Shown piece after piece: positions 31,716 through 39,470 of a stretch of DNA of 51,291 nucleotides (position 1 is its first letter; each line of letters opens with the position of its first letter). This DNA comes from Burkholderia sp. Lineage in GTDB: Bacteria > Pseudomonadota > Gammaproteobacteria > Burkholderiales > Burkholderiaceae. Below the pieces are notes generated by a model, which saw only the letters and a program-made list of their open reading frames with translations, was not told the DNA's origin and searched no databases. The translations under genes were made by a program, and so were the position numbers. The stretch covers positions 1-51,291 of the forward strand of contig JAIRVP010000071.1 in the NCBI GenBank assembly GCA_031253835.1. The letters are read 5' to 3'.

Positions 31716-32852
31716 TTACTCGAAAAAGCTCTTCACTCGGTCAAACCAGCTCTTGCTCTGCGGACTGTGACGCGCGCCGCCCTCGGCCAGCGACTTCTCG
31801 AACTGCTTGAGCAGGTCGCGCTGGTTGTCGGTCAGCTTCACGGGCGTCTCGACCTGCACGTGGACGTACAGATCGCCCGCGATGCTCGAACGCAGCCCCT
31901 TGATGCCCTTGCCGCGCAGACGGAACGTCTTGCCCGACTGCGTGCCTTCCGGCACCGGGAACGAGGCACGGCCGGCCAGCGTCGGCACCTCGATCTCGCC
32001 GCCGAGCGCGGCGGTCGTGAACGGGATCGGCATCTGGCAGTGGAGATCGTCGCCGTCGCGCTCGAACACCGAGTGCGGCTTGATGTGGATCTCGACGTAC
32101 AGGTCGCCCGGCGGCCCGCCGTTGATGCCCGGCTCGCCGTTGCCGGCCGAGCGGATCCGCATTCCGTCGTCGATCCCGGCCGGGATCTTCACTTCGAGCG
32201 TCTTGGTTTCCTTCACCTTGCCCGACCCGTGGCAATGCACGCACGGCTCGGGGATGTAGGTGCCCGTGCCATGGCACTTCGGGCAGGTCTGCTGGATACT
32301 GAAGAAGCCCTGCGACATGCGCACCGTGCCCTGGCCATGACAGGTCGGGCAGGTTTCCGGCTTCGTGCCGGGCTTCGCGCCCGACCCGTGGCAAATCTCG
32401 CACGATACCCAGCTCGGCACGCGGATCTGCGTGTCGTAGCCGTGCGCGGCCTGCTCGAGCGTGATTTCCATGCTGTAGCGCAGGTCGGCGCCACGGTACA
32501 CCTGCGGGCCGCCGCGGCCGCCACGTGCGGCGCCGCCTGCAGCCTGGCCGAAGATGTCGCCGAAGATGTCGCCGAACGCATCCGCGAAGCCGCCGAAGCC
32601 CTGTGCACCCGCACCGCCCATGTTCGGATCGACGCCCGCGTGGCCGTACTGGTCGTACGCGGCCCGCTTCTGACCATCCGACAGCATTTCATAGGCTTCC
32701 TTCACCTCCTTGAAATGCTCTTCCGCATCCTTGCTGTCCGGATTGCGGTCAGGGTGATACTTCATCGCAAGCTTGCGATATGCCTTCTTGATTTCGTCGT
32801 CGCTCGCATTCTTCGCGACGCCCAGAACCTCGTAGTAATCCCGTTTCGCCAT
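31716..32852 (-). CDS. dnaJ: Chaperone DnaJ (Hsp40)
   Basis: A 378-residue class-I J protein. The J domain (1-70) contains YHPDRNP with the HPD tripeptide. A Gly/Phe-rich linker (about 75-130) is followed by four zinc-binding repeats CEICHGSG, CPTCHGQG, CPKCHGTG and CVHCHGSG, and the C-terminal substrate domains. It delivers clients to DnaK and stimulates its ATPase. It lies 265 nt downstream of dnaK with a stable stem-loop in between, so levels may be set below DnaK on the same transcript. Confidence 0.97.
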   Translation of the reverse strand: MAKRDYYEVLGVAKNASDDEIKKAYRKLAMKYHPDRNPDSKDAEEHFKEVKEAYEMLSDGQKRAAYDQYGHAGVDPNMGGAGAQGFGGFADAFGDIFGDIFGQAAGGAARGGRGGPQVYRGADLRYSMEITLEQAAHGYDTQIRVPSWVSCEICHGSGAKPGTKPETCPTCHGQGTVRMSQGFFSIQQTCPKCHGTGTYIPEPCVHCHGSGKVKETKTLEVKIPAGIDDGMRIRSAGNGEPGINGGPPGDLYVEIHIKPHSVFERDGDDLHCQMPIPFTTAALGGEIEVPTLAGRASFPVPEGTQSGKTFRLRGKGIKGLRSSIAGDLYVHVQVETPVKLTDNQRDLLKQFEKSLAEGGARHSPQSKSWFDRVKSFFE

Positions 32853-33070
32853 ATCGATTCACTGTGCCGCCACGCATCGCGCACGCGGCGGCTCCTTTCG
32901 CCTGCAGTAAAGTCTCTCGACTCGTCTGGCGCTGCGCCGTCCGCGGACGGCTCGCGCAGCACCCGCCAAAAAACAAATGTGCCCGGAGGGCCGCGAAGCC
33001 CGCCAGGCGTGGAGTCGATCCGGCCATCCGGAAGGAAAGACAGACCGCTTTTCAGCCGCTGGTCAGTCGC

Positions 33071-33094
33071 GCCGCGCGCGTTTCCACGCGCGGC
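33071..33094. other. GC-rich stem-loop between dnaK and dnaJ
   Basis: GCCGCGCG/CGCGCGGC, a perfect 8-bp stem with an 8-nt loop, lies 24 nt beyond the dnaK stop. There is no U-tract, so it is more likely an mRNA-stability or partial-attenuation element than a full terminator. The rest of the 265-nt gap (32853-33117) shows no gene. AAAGGAG lies about 40 nt before the dnaJ start, too far to serve as its ribosome-binding site. Confidence 0.5.
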
Positions 33095-33117
33095 GTGCGG
33101 TGCCATTGCAACCCGGC

Positions 33118-35070
33118 TTAGTCCTTCTTCACTTCCTTGAACTCGGCGTCGACGACGTCGTCGGCAGCCTGCTGTGCGCCACCCGCATGGGCCGCGCCTT
33201 CCGCTGCACCGGCTGCGCCGGCCGCACCAGCCTGCTGGGCCTGCATGTCGGCGTACATCTTCTCGCCGAGCTTCTGCGACACCTTGCCGAGCTCCTCGAC
33301 CTTCGCATCGATCGCAGCCTTGTCGGCCGACGAATCCTTCAGCACTTCTTCGAGCGACTTCAGCGACGCTTCGATCGCTTCCTTCTCGCCCGCGTCCAGC
33401 TTGTCGCCGTACTCGGTCAGCGCCTTCTTCGTGCTGTGGACCAGCGCGTCGCCCTGGTTGCGCGAATCAGCCAGCTCGCGCAGCTTGTGGTCTTCCGCCG
33501 CGTTCGCTTCCGCGTCCTTGATCATCTGGTCGATTTCAGCGTCGGACAGGCCCGAGTTCGCCTTGATCGTGATCTTGTTTTCCTTGCCGGTCGCCTTGTC
33601 CTTCGCGCCGACGTGCAGGATGCCGTTCGCGTCGATGTCGAAGCTCACTTCGATCTGCGGCACGCCGCGCGGTGCGGGCGGAATGCCTTCGAGGTTGAAC
33701 TCGCCCAGCAGCTTGTTGCCGGCTGCCATTTCGCGTTCGCCCTGGAACACCTTGATCGTCACGGCGCCCTGGTTGTCGTCGGCCGTCGAGTACACCTGAG
33801 CGTGCTTCGTCGGGATCGTCGTGTTCTTGCTGATCATCTTCGTCATCACGCCGCCGAGCGTCTCGATACCGAGCGACAGCGGGGTCACGTCGAGCAGCAG
33901 CACGTCCTTGCGGTCGCCCGACAGGACCTGGCCCTGGATCGCCGCGCCGACTGCGACGGCTTCGTCCGGGTTCACGTCACGGCGCGGATCCTTGCCGAAG
34001 AACTCCTTCACCTTTTCCAGCACCTTCGGCATGCGCGTCTGGCCGCCGACCAGGATCACGTCGTCGATGTCCGACACCTTGACGCCTGCGTCCTTGATCG
34101 CCACGCGGCACGGTTCGATCGTGCGCTCGACGAGGTCTTCCACCAGCGCTTCCAGCTTCGCGCGGGTGATCTTCAGGTTCAAGTGCTTCGGGCCCGACGC
34201 GTCCGCCGTGATGTACGGCAGGTTGATTTCGGTCTGCTGGCTCGACGACAGCTCGATCTTCGCCTTTTCAGCGGCTTCCTTCAGGCGCTGCAGCGCGAGC
34301 ACGTCCTTCGACAGGTCGACGCCCTGCTCCTTCTTGAACTCGCCGATGATGTAATCGATGATGCGCTGGTCGAAGTCTTCGCCGCCGAGGAACGTGTCGC
34401 CGTTGGTCGACAGCACTTCGAACTGCATTTCGCCGTCGACGTCCGCGATCTCGATGATCGACACGTCGAACGTACCGCCGCCGAGGTCATACACGGCGAT
34501 CTTGCGGTCGCCCTTCTCGGCCTTGTCGAGGCCGAACGCGAGCGCGGCTGCGGTCGGCTCGTTGATGATCCGCTTGACTTCGAGGCCCGCGATGCGGCCG
34601 GCGTCCTTGGTCGCCTGGCGCTGGCTGTCGTTGAAGTACGCCGGCACCGTGATCACGGCTTCCGTGACCGGCTCGCCGAGGTAGTCTTCGGCCGTCTTCT
34701 TCATCTTGCGCAGCACTTCCGCCGAAACCTGCGGCGGCGCCAGCTTTTCGCCGTGCGCTTCAACCCATGCGTCGCCGTTGTCGGCCTTGACGATGGCGTA
34801 CGGCATCAGGCCGATGTCCTTCTGGACTTCCTTCTCTTCGAAGCGGCGGCCGATCAGGCGCTTCACCGCGAACAGCGTGTTCTTCGGGTTGGTCACCGAC
34901 TGACGCTTCGCCGGCGCGCCGACGAGCACTTCGTTGTCGTCCATGTAGGCGATGATCGACGGCGTGGTGCGCGTGCCTTCCGAGTTCTCGATGACCTTGA
35001 CCTGGTTGCCTTCCATGATGGCGACGCACGAGTTCGTGGTGCCGAGGTCAATACCGATGATCTTTCCCAT
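33118..35070 (-). CDS. dnaK: Chaperone DnaK (Hsp70)
   Basis: A 650-residue Hsp70. The N-terminus GIDLGTTNSCVAIMEG and the VPAYFNDSQRQATKDAG, YDLGGGTFDVSI and ILVGGQTRMPKV motifs mark the ATPase domain. The linker VLLLDVTPLSLGIE leads to the substrate domain. The C-terminal lid ends in EFKEVKKD after an Ala/Gly-rich tail. It folds and refolds cytosolic proteins with DnaJ and GrpE. A GGAG ribosome-binding site precedes the ATG. A sigma-32-like promoter lies 90-117 nt upstream, after the thioredoxin-like gene. Confidence 0.98.
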   Translation of the reverse strand: MGKIIGIDLGTTNSCVAIMEGNQVKVIENSEGTRTTPSIIAYMDDNEVLVGAPAKRQSVTNPKNTLFAVKRLIGRRFEEKEVQKDIGLMPYAIVKADNGDAWVEAHGEKLAPPQVSAEVLRKMKKTAEDYLGEPVTEAVITVPAYFNDSQRQATKDAGRIAGLEVKRIINEPTAAALAFGLDKAEKGDRKIAVYDLGGGTFDVSIIEIADVDGEMQFEVLSTNGDTFLGGEDFDQRIIDYIIGEFKKEQGVDLSKDVLALQRLKEAAEKAKIELSSSQQTEINLPYITADASGPKHLNLKITRAKLEALVEDLVERTIEPCRVAIKDAGVKVSDIDDVILVGGQTRMPKVLEKVKEFFGKDPRRDVNPDEAVAVGAAIQGQVLSGDRKDVLLLDVTPLSLGIETLGGVMTKMISKNTTIPTKHAQVYSTADDNQGAVTIKVFQGEREMAAGNKLLGEFNLEGIPPAPRGVPQIEVSFDIDANGILHVGAKDKATGKENKITIKANSGLSDAEIDQMIKDAEANAAEDHKLRELADSRNQGDALVHSTKKALTEYGDKLDAGEKEAIEASLKSLEEVLKDSSADKAAIDAKVEELGKVSQKLGEKMYADMQAQQAGAAGAAGAAEGAAHAGGAQQAADDVVDAEFKEVKKD

Positions 35071-35159
35071 TTTTTCCTAATCTCCAGAAATGCTTGTTTG
35101 CTGCACGAAACCCCGCGTTTTTGGGCGGTTTCGCGCGCCAGAATTCAACTCTGTTCCCG

Positions 35160-35187
35160 AAATGCGTCCGTCCGGTCCGTTTTCAAG
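35160..35187 (-). promoter_or_regulatory. Sigma-32-type promoter for dnaK
   Basis: On the minus strand CTTGAAA (35187-35181), a 13-nt spacer, then ACGCATTT (35167-35160), compared with the heat-shock consensus CTTGAAA / CCCCATnT. It lies between the thioredoxin-like gene and dnaK. Confidence 0.7.
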
Positions 35188-35218
35188 ACCCGACGAGCGA
35201 TGCGGATATTAAATTTTT

Positions 35219-35662
35219 TCAATCGCCGCCGGCTAGCGGATCGCCGCCCGGCGGATCGCCGCCCGCCCGGTCACGGCCGGCCGCCGCTGCAACCTTTGCC
35301 CGCGCCGCCGTCACGGCTGCCTGGAACTGCGCGAGGCCATGCCAGCCCGTCGCGCGGCCCAGCCGCTTGCCGCGGTGGAAGAAGAACCACGTCGGCACGC
35401 CGTGCAGCCCGAAGCGGCGCCCCAGCCGAGGGTGTTCGTACACGTTGCAATGGAACCACTTCAGATCCAGCGCGCGGATCGCGTCGGGCTGGGCGAGCAT
35501 CGCCTTCTTCGCGATCTCGCAGTTGAAGCAGTCGACGCCCCAGAAGAACACCACCGCGAGCGCATCGCCCGCGCCGTCGATGGCCGCGTCGAACGTGCCG
35601 GCGTCGAGCGCCTGCATGTCGAACGCGTCGAACGCGGCCGGATCGACGCCGGCGGGCACCAT
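35219..35662 (-). CDS. Thioredoxin-like protein between grpE and dnaK
   Basis: A 147-residue thioredoxin-fold protein. VVFFWGVDCFNCEIAKKAML carries a Cys-x-x-Cys (CFNC) at the head of the first helix, and GVPTWFFFHRGKRLGRATG holds the cis-proline and following strand. The C-terminus is a low-complexity Gly/Pro/Asp tail (GGDPPGGDPLAGGD) encoded by an imperfect DNA repeat at 35222-35276. No signal peptide, so it is cytosolic. Its position inside the grpE-dnaK heat-shock block suggests a redox chaperone function under the same control. It begins 10 nt after the grpE stop. Confidence 0.82.
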   Translation of the reverse strand: MVPAGVDPAAFDAFDMQALDAGTFDAAIDGAGDALAVVFFWGVDCFNCEIAKKAMLAQPDAIRALDLKWFHCNVYEHPRLGRRFGLHGVPTWFFFHRGKRLGRATGWHGLAQFQAAVTAARAKVAAAAGRDRAGGDPPGGDPLAGGD

Positions 35663-35672
35663 CCCGGCAGCC

Positions 35673-36218
35673 TTACTTCGGCTGGGCGACGGTGACGAGC
35701 GCCGGACGCAGCACGCGGTCGGCGATCGTGTAACCCTTTTGCAGCACGGTGACGACGGTGTTCGGCTCCTGGTCGGCCGGCACCATCGAAATCGCCTGGT
35801 GCTGGTGCGGATCGAACTTCTCGCCGACCGGGTTGAGCGCGACGACGCGACCCTTCTCGAGCGCGCTCGTCAGCTGGCGCAGCGTCAGCTCGACGCCTTC
35901 GCGCACCTTCGCGATGTCGCCGGACGTATCGCTGACGGCCGCTTCCAGGCTGTCCAGCACCGGCAGCAGGTGTTCCGCGAAGCCCTCGATCGCGAACTTG
36001 TGCGCCTTCGAGACGTCGTCCTGCGCGCGACGGCGGACGTTCTCGGTCTCGGCCTTCGCCCGCAGGTAGCTCTCCTGCAGCTCGGCGACCTTGGCTTGAG
36101 CCTCCGCGAGCGCCGCGTCGGCTGCTTCGGCGGCGGGAGCGGCGCCTTGCGCTGCCTGCTTCTCGCTGCCGATGTCTTCGGCCGATTGGGTAGCCGGGTT
36201 CTCTTGCGTGTTTTCCAT
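35673..36218 (-). CDS. grpE: Nucleotide exchange factor GrpE
   Basis: A 181-residue DnaK cochaperone. An acidic, Ala-rich N-terminus is followed by a long helix (AEAQAKVAELQESYLRAKAETENVRRR) that dimerises. A C-terminal beta domain ends VLRPALVTVAQPK, with GEKFDPHQHQAI as the signature. It opens DnaK for ADP release and acts as a thermosensor. A sigma-32-type promoter lies about 85-110 nt upstream. Confidence 0.96.
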   Translation of the reverse strand: MENTQENPATQSAEDIGSEKQAAQGAAPAAEAADAALAEAQAKVAELQESYLRAKAETENVRRRAQDDVSKAHKFAIEGFAEHLLPVLDSLEAAVSDTSGDIAKVREGVELTLRQLTSALEKGRVVALNPVGEKFDPHQHQAISMVPADQEPNTVVTVLQKGYTIADRVLRPALVTVAQPK

Positions 36219-36573
36219 GTCGCTGAAAGTCGATTAGAGGTTGAAGCCAAATCGGCAACCGCCAGGCCGTATACCCGGCGACGCCGCACATTGTTGGTGC
36301 AAATAAGGGTGAAAACTGCGATTTCAAGAGGGTTATTCGCCGGCATTCTCCAATGCCGCGAAACAACCGCGCTGCCCGGCGGTGCGTGGCCCGCATAGTC
36401 CGCCAGATCGGGCGAAACCCGCTGTAACAACGCTTACCTGGCAAGTACTAGCTTGGCACAGGCCCGCTGCACTACACTCCACTCAAGCGTCGGAAAAGCG
36501 TGTTTACCCCTAGCTGACCGCCGCCTGACATCCACCTGGCGCCGTTTTCACCCTTGATCCCGAGGGGAGTACC
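36219..36573. other. Divergent region between grpE and the small ORF
   Basis: This 355-nt region holds the grpE heat-shock promoter on the minus strand and the upstream region of the small plus-strand ORF. I find no CIRCE element, the HrcA operator (TTAGCACTC-N9-GAGTGCTAA), in it. No other gene is supported. Confidence 0.5.
36301..36328 (-). promoter_or_regulatory. Sigma-32-type promoter for grpE
   Basis: On the minus strand CTTGAAA (36328-36322), a 12-nt spacer and CCCTTATTT (36309-36301). The -35 element is an exact match to the heat-shock consensus. The predicted start gives a leader of about 75 nt. Confidence 0.78.
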
Positions 36574-36735
36574 GTGAAACTGACCTTTGCGATATCGGTG
36601 GTCGCGCTGGTACTTATTGCCGGCACCACCACCATCTGCCTGTCCGGAGCCGTCACCGACCGCACGACCGAATACGGAAGCGCGCGGGCGACATTCGACC
36701 AGATGTTCAGCTCCCACCAGAAAATCTGTCGATGA
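36574..36735 (+). CDS. Small membrane or exported protein, 53 residues
   Basis: A GTG-started short frame with a strong GGGGAG ribosome-binding site 4 nt upstream. The product starts MKLTFAISVVALVLIAGTTT: a lysine followed by a hydrophobic helix (residues 4-20), then a polar tail with two cysteines in the whole protein (CLSG near residue 22, and QKICR at the end). It could be a signal peptide with a 25-30 residue secreted peptide, or a single-span membrane protein. Its last 29 nt overlap the 3' end of the S4 protein gene on the other strand. I do not recognise a family. Confidence 0.5.
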   Translation: MKLTFAISVVALVLIAGTTTICLSGAVTDRTTEYGSARATFDQMFSSHQKICR

Positions 36736-37114
36736 TGCGCCGGTCGCGCTTCGTCGGCCGACCGTGCAGCTCGGCCGCCGGCTCGCGATACGTGCGCCGC
36801 CGCTCCAGTTCGGCGAGCCGCGCGGCCCGCCCCGCTTCCGTTTCCGCGTAGAGCGTCTGCGCGACGCTCGCAGGCCCGCGCACGTCGCACACGCCCAGCA
36901 CGGCAATGTGCCAGACGATGCCGTCGATCGCAATCTCGACCTCGTCGCCGACCCGCACGTCCTTGGCCGGCTTGACCGCCGCGCCGCCGATCTTCACGTG
37001 CCCCTTGTCGACCGCATCGGTCGCGAGCGAGCGCGTCTTGAAGAAGCGGGCCGCCCACAGCCATTTGTCGATGCGCAGCTTCGCGCCGGGGTCCGTGGAA
37101 ACCTTGTAATTCAT
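36707..37114 (-). CDS. hslR: Ribosome-associated heat-shock protein 15 (S4 domain)
   Basis: A 135-residue basic protein with an S4 RNA-binding domain from about residue 13 (LRIDKWLWAARFFKTRSLATDAVDKGHVKIGG) and a charged C-terminal tail (RRTYREPAAEL...RRIIDRFSGGS). This matches Hsp15, which binds free 50S subunits still carrying a nascent chain and helps recycle stalled ribosomes. ATG 37114 lies 2 nt after the hemH stop, so the two are probably coupled. Upstream extensions of the frame lie inside hemH. Confidence 0.9.
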   Translation of the reverse strand: MNYKVSTDPGAKLRIDKWLWAARFFKTRSLATDAVDKGHVKIGGAAVKPAKDVRVGDEVEIAIDGIVWHIAVLGVCDVRGPASVAQTLYAETEAGRAARLAELERRRTYREPAAELHGRPTKRDRRIIDRFSGGS

Positions 37115-37116
37115 GA

Positions 37117-38181
37117 TCAGTTCACCGTTTCGGGCTGCGCGGCCCTGACCGGCCAGCCCTGCAGATTTTCGGCGACGATCTCGCCGATCGCGCCGATCCA
37201 CGCAGGCGCGCCGTTCAGGCACGGAATGCGGTGGAACGTCTTGCCGCCGCCGGCAAGAAACTCGTCGCGCACTTCCATGCCGATTTCCTCGATCGTCTCC
37301 AGGCAATCGGCTGTAAAACCGGGACAGAACACGTCGGCCCGCCGCACGCCGGCCTCGCCGAACTCGCGCAGCGTCGGCGCGGTGTACGGCTGCAGCCATT
37401 CGGCCTTGCCGAAGCGCGACTGGAACGTGACGCGGCATTCGGTCGTCGACAGCCCGAGCGCGGCCATCAGCAACGCGCCCGTCTGCTGGCACTGGTCGTG
37501 ATACGGGTCGCCGAGGTCGAGCGTGCGCTTCGGCACGCCGTGGAAACTCAGCACGAGCTTGTCGCCGGCCGCGAAGTCGGGCCGGCCGTGCTGCGCCCAG
37601 TACTGGCGCACCTGCTCGGCGAGCGCGTGGATATAGGCCGGATGGTCGGCGTAGTGCCGCACCGTGCGTACTTCCGGCTGGTTGCGCATGCGCGCCAGCG
37701 CGTCGAACGCGGCATCGAAGGCAGTGGCGGTGGTCGACGCCGAATATTGCGGATACATCGGCATCAGCAGCACGCGCTCGACACCCGCGCGCTTGAACTG
37801 CGCGAGGGCGTGCGCAATGTTCGGGCTGCCGTAGCGCATCGCGTAATCGACCATCACGTGATAGCCGTTCGACGTGAGCAGGTGCCGCACGCTGTCGGTC
37901 TGGCGCTCGGTGTACACGCGCAGCGGCGAGCCCTCGGGCATCCAGACGGCCGCGTATTTCTTCGCGGACGCGCGGCCGCGCAGCGGCAGGATCAGCGTGC
38001 GCAGCAACACCTGCCAGACGGCCTGCGGAATCTCGACGACGCGCGGATCCGACAGGAATTCGGCCAGGTAGCGGCGCACCGCGCGCGGCGTGGGGGCGTC
38101 GGGCGTGCCGAGATTGATCAGCAGCACACCGATGCGATGGGCGGCCGCGATGCTCGAAGGCGGCTCAAGATCGAAACGCAT
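37117..38181 (-). CDS. hemH: Ferrochelatase HemH
   Basis: A 354-residue enzyme that inserts iron into protoporphyrin IX, the last step of heme synthesis. GVLLINLGTPDAPTP opens the N-terminal domain. MYPQYSASTTATAF, LVLSFHGVPKRTLDLGDPYHDQC (with the catalytic histidine) and CPGFTADCLETIEEIG are the family signatures. ATG 38181 gives the usual N-terminus; an upstream in-frame ATG would add unrelated residues. It lies between hrcA and hslR, with hslR directly downstream. Confidence 0.95.
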   Translation of the reverse strand: MRFDLEPPSSIAAAHRIGVLLINLGTPDAPTPRAVRRYLAEFLSDPRVVEIPQAVWQVLLRTLILPLRGRASAKKYAAVWMPEGSPLRVYTERQTDSVRHLLTSNGYHVMVDYAMRYGSPNIAHALAQFKRAGVERVLLMPMYPQYSASTTATAFDAAFDALARMRNQPEVRTVRHYADHPAYIHALAEQVRQYWAQHGRPDFAAGDKLVLSFHGVPKRTLDLGDPYHDQCQQTGALLMAALGLSTTECRVTFQSRFGKAEWLQPYTAPTLREFGEAGVRRADVFCPGFTADCLETIEEIGMEVRDEFLAGGGKTFHRIPCLNGAPAWIGAIGEIVAENLQGWPVRAAQPETVN

Positions 38182-38316
38182 GGGCAAGAACGTGCTCGGG
38201 GCACGGGACCGGACGGCTCTCAATTATAGCGGGCCGCCCCGTACCGTTCGGCCGACTGTCGGCGCATGCGGCATTGCGACACGATGACGGGGCGGGATCA
38301 GGCGGCCGATCGCAGG

Positions 38317-39339
38317 CTATTGCTGGCTCAGCGTGAGCGACAGCAGGCGCGCGGTGATGTCGACGATCGGTATCACGCGGTTGTACGCCATGCGGGTCGG
38401 GCCGATCACGCCGAGCGTGCCGACGATCTGCCCGTTCACCTCGTAAGGTGCGGTGACGACGCTCATTTCCTCGATCGGCACGAGCGTCGATTCGCCGCCG
38501 ATGAAGATCTGCACGCCCTGGGCGTGGCTCGACACGTCGAGCAGTTGCAGGAGGCCCGTCTTTTGGTCGAACACGTCGAACAGCTTGCGCAGCCGCGCCA
38601 TGTCGGACGACAGATCCGCCACTTCGAGCAGGTTGCGCTCGCCGGAAATCAGCACGGTGTCCTCGGTGTCGGGCACCTCGGTACTGGCCGTCACGGCCGC
38701 GTGCATCAGCGTGGTCATGTCGCCGCGCAGCTGGTCGATCTCGTCGCGCAGGCGGCGGCGCACCTCGTCGAACGACAGCCCGGCGAAATGCGCGTTGATG
38801 TAGTTGGACGCCTCGGTCAGCTGCGACGGCGAATAGTCGCGCGGGGTCGCGAGCATCCGGTTCTGCACGTCGCCTTCGGGCGTGACGATGATCAGCAGGA
38901 TGCGCTTGTCGGACAGGCGCATGAATTCGATCTGCTTGAACACGTGGCTGCGGCGCGGCGTCAGCACCACGCCCGCGAACTGCGACAGGTTCGACAGCAC
39001 GCTCGCGGCGGCCGCGACCACCCGCTGCTGCGGCTCGCCGGCCTGCAGCGTGTTCTGCACCTGCCGCGCGACGGCTTCGGCGTCGATCGGCGCCTCGACC
39101 GTCAGCATCGTGTCGACGAACAGCCGGTAGCCGCGCGGTGTCGGCACGCGGCCGGCCGACGTGTGCGGGCTCGACACGAGGCCGAGCTCCTCCAGGTCGG
39201 ACATCACGTTGCGGATCGTCGCCGGGCTCAGCTCGAGCCCGGAGTAACGGGACAACGTGCGCGATCCGACTGGCTGACCGTCGGCGATATACCGTTCGAT
39301 CAGGGTTTTCAGGAGGGTTCGTGCGCGAGGATCTAGCAT
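38317..39339 (-). CDS. hrcA: Heat-inducible transcriptional repressor HrcA
   Basis: A 340-residue HrcA. The N-terminal winged helix (LLKTLIERYIADGQPVGSRTLSRYSGLELSPATIRNVMSDLEELG, then SSPHTSAGRVPTPRGYRLFVD) binds CIRCE operators. A GAF-like domain and dimerisation region follow. It represses groESL-type heat-shock operons and is kept active by GroE. A TAAAAT -10 ends 8 nt before the ATG, so the transcript may be leaderless. It is divergent from nadK. No CIRCE element was found in this window, so its targets are likely elsewhere. Confidence 0.96.
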   Translation of the reverse strand: MLDPRARTLLKTLIERYIADGQPVGSRTLSRYSGLELSPATIRNVMSDLEELGLVSSPHTSAGRVPTPRGYRLFVDTMLTVEAPIDAEAVARQVQNTLQAGEPQQRVVAAAASVLSNLSQFAGVVLTPRRSHVFKQIEFMRLSDKRILLIIVTPEGDVQNRMLATPRDYSPSQLTEASNYINAHFAGLSFDEVRRRLRDEIDQLRGDMTTLMHAAVTASTEVPDTEDTVLISGERNLLEVADLSSDMARLRKLFDVFDQKTGLLQLLDVSSHAQGVQIFIGGESTLVPIEEMSVVTAPYEVNGQIVGTLGVIGPTRMAYNRVIPIVDITARLLSLTLSQQ

Positions 39340-39347
39340 GGTGGAAA

Positions 39348-39353
39348 ATTTTA
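39348..39353 (-). promoter_or_regulatory. -10 hexamer of hrcA, leaderless geometry
   Basis: TAAAAT on the minus strand ends 8 nt before the hrcA start codon. A standard start would fall on, or 1-2 nt before, the A of ATG. Confidence 0.45.
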
Positions 39354-39455
39354 GCGCAACCGCGCGACCACGGCGAGTGGCGTCGCCCACCGTTGCGCGG
39401 GCCGGCCCGATCCGGCCCCGTCGGCGCACAGCCGGTTCTTTTCGTCAACGAGCTA

Positions 39456-39464
39456 TGGTGTAAT
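39456..39464 (+). promoter_or_regulatory. Extended -10 of nadK, leaderless geometry
   Basis: TGGTGTAAT is a TGn-extended -10 (TGTAAT) ending 6 nt before the nadK ATG, so transcription should start at the initiation codon. Confidence 0.5.
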
Positions 39465-39470
39465 GCCGGC

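Noticed and set aside
35071..36480. CIRCE (HrcA operator) upstream of grpE or dnaK
   Set aside because: No TTAGCACTC-N9-GAGTGCTAA-like palindrome could be found; heat-shock sigma elements are present instead.
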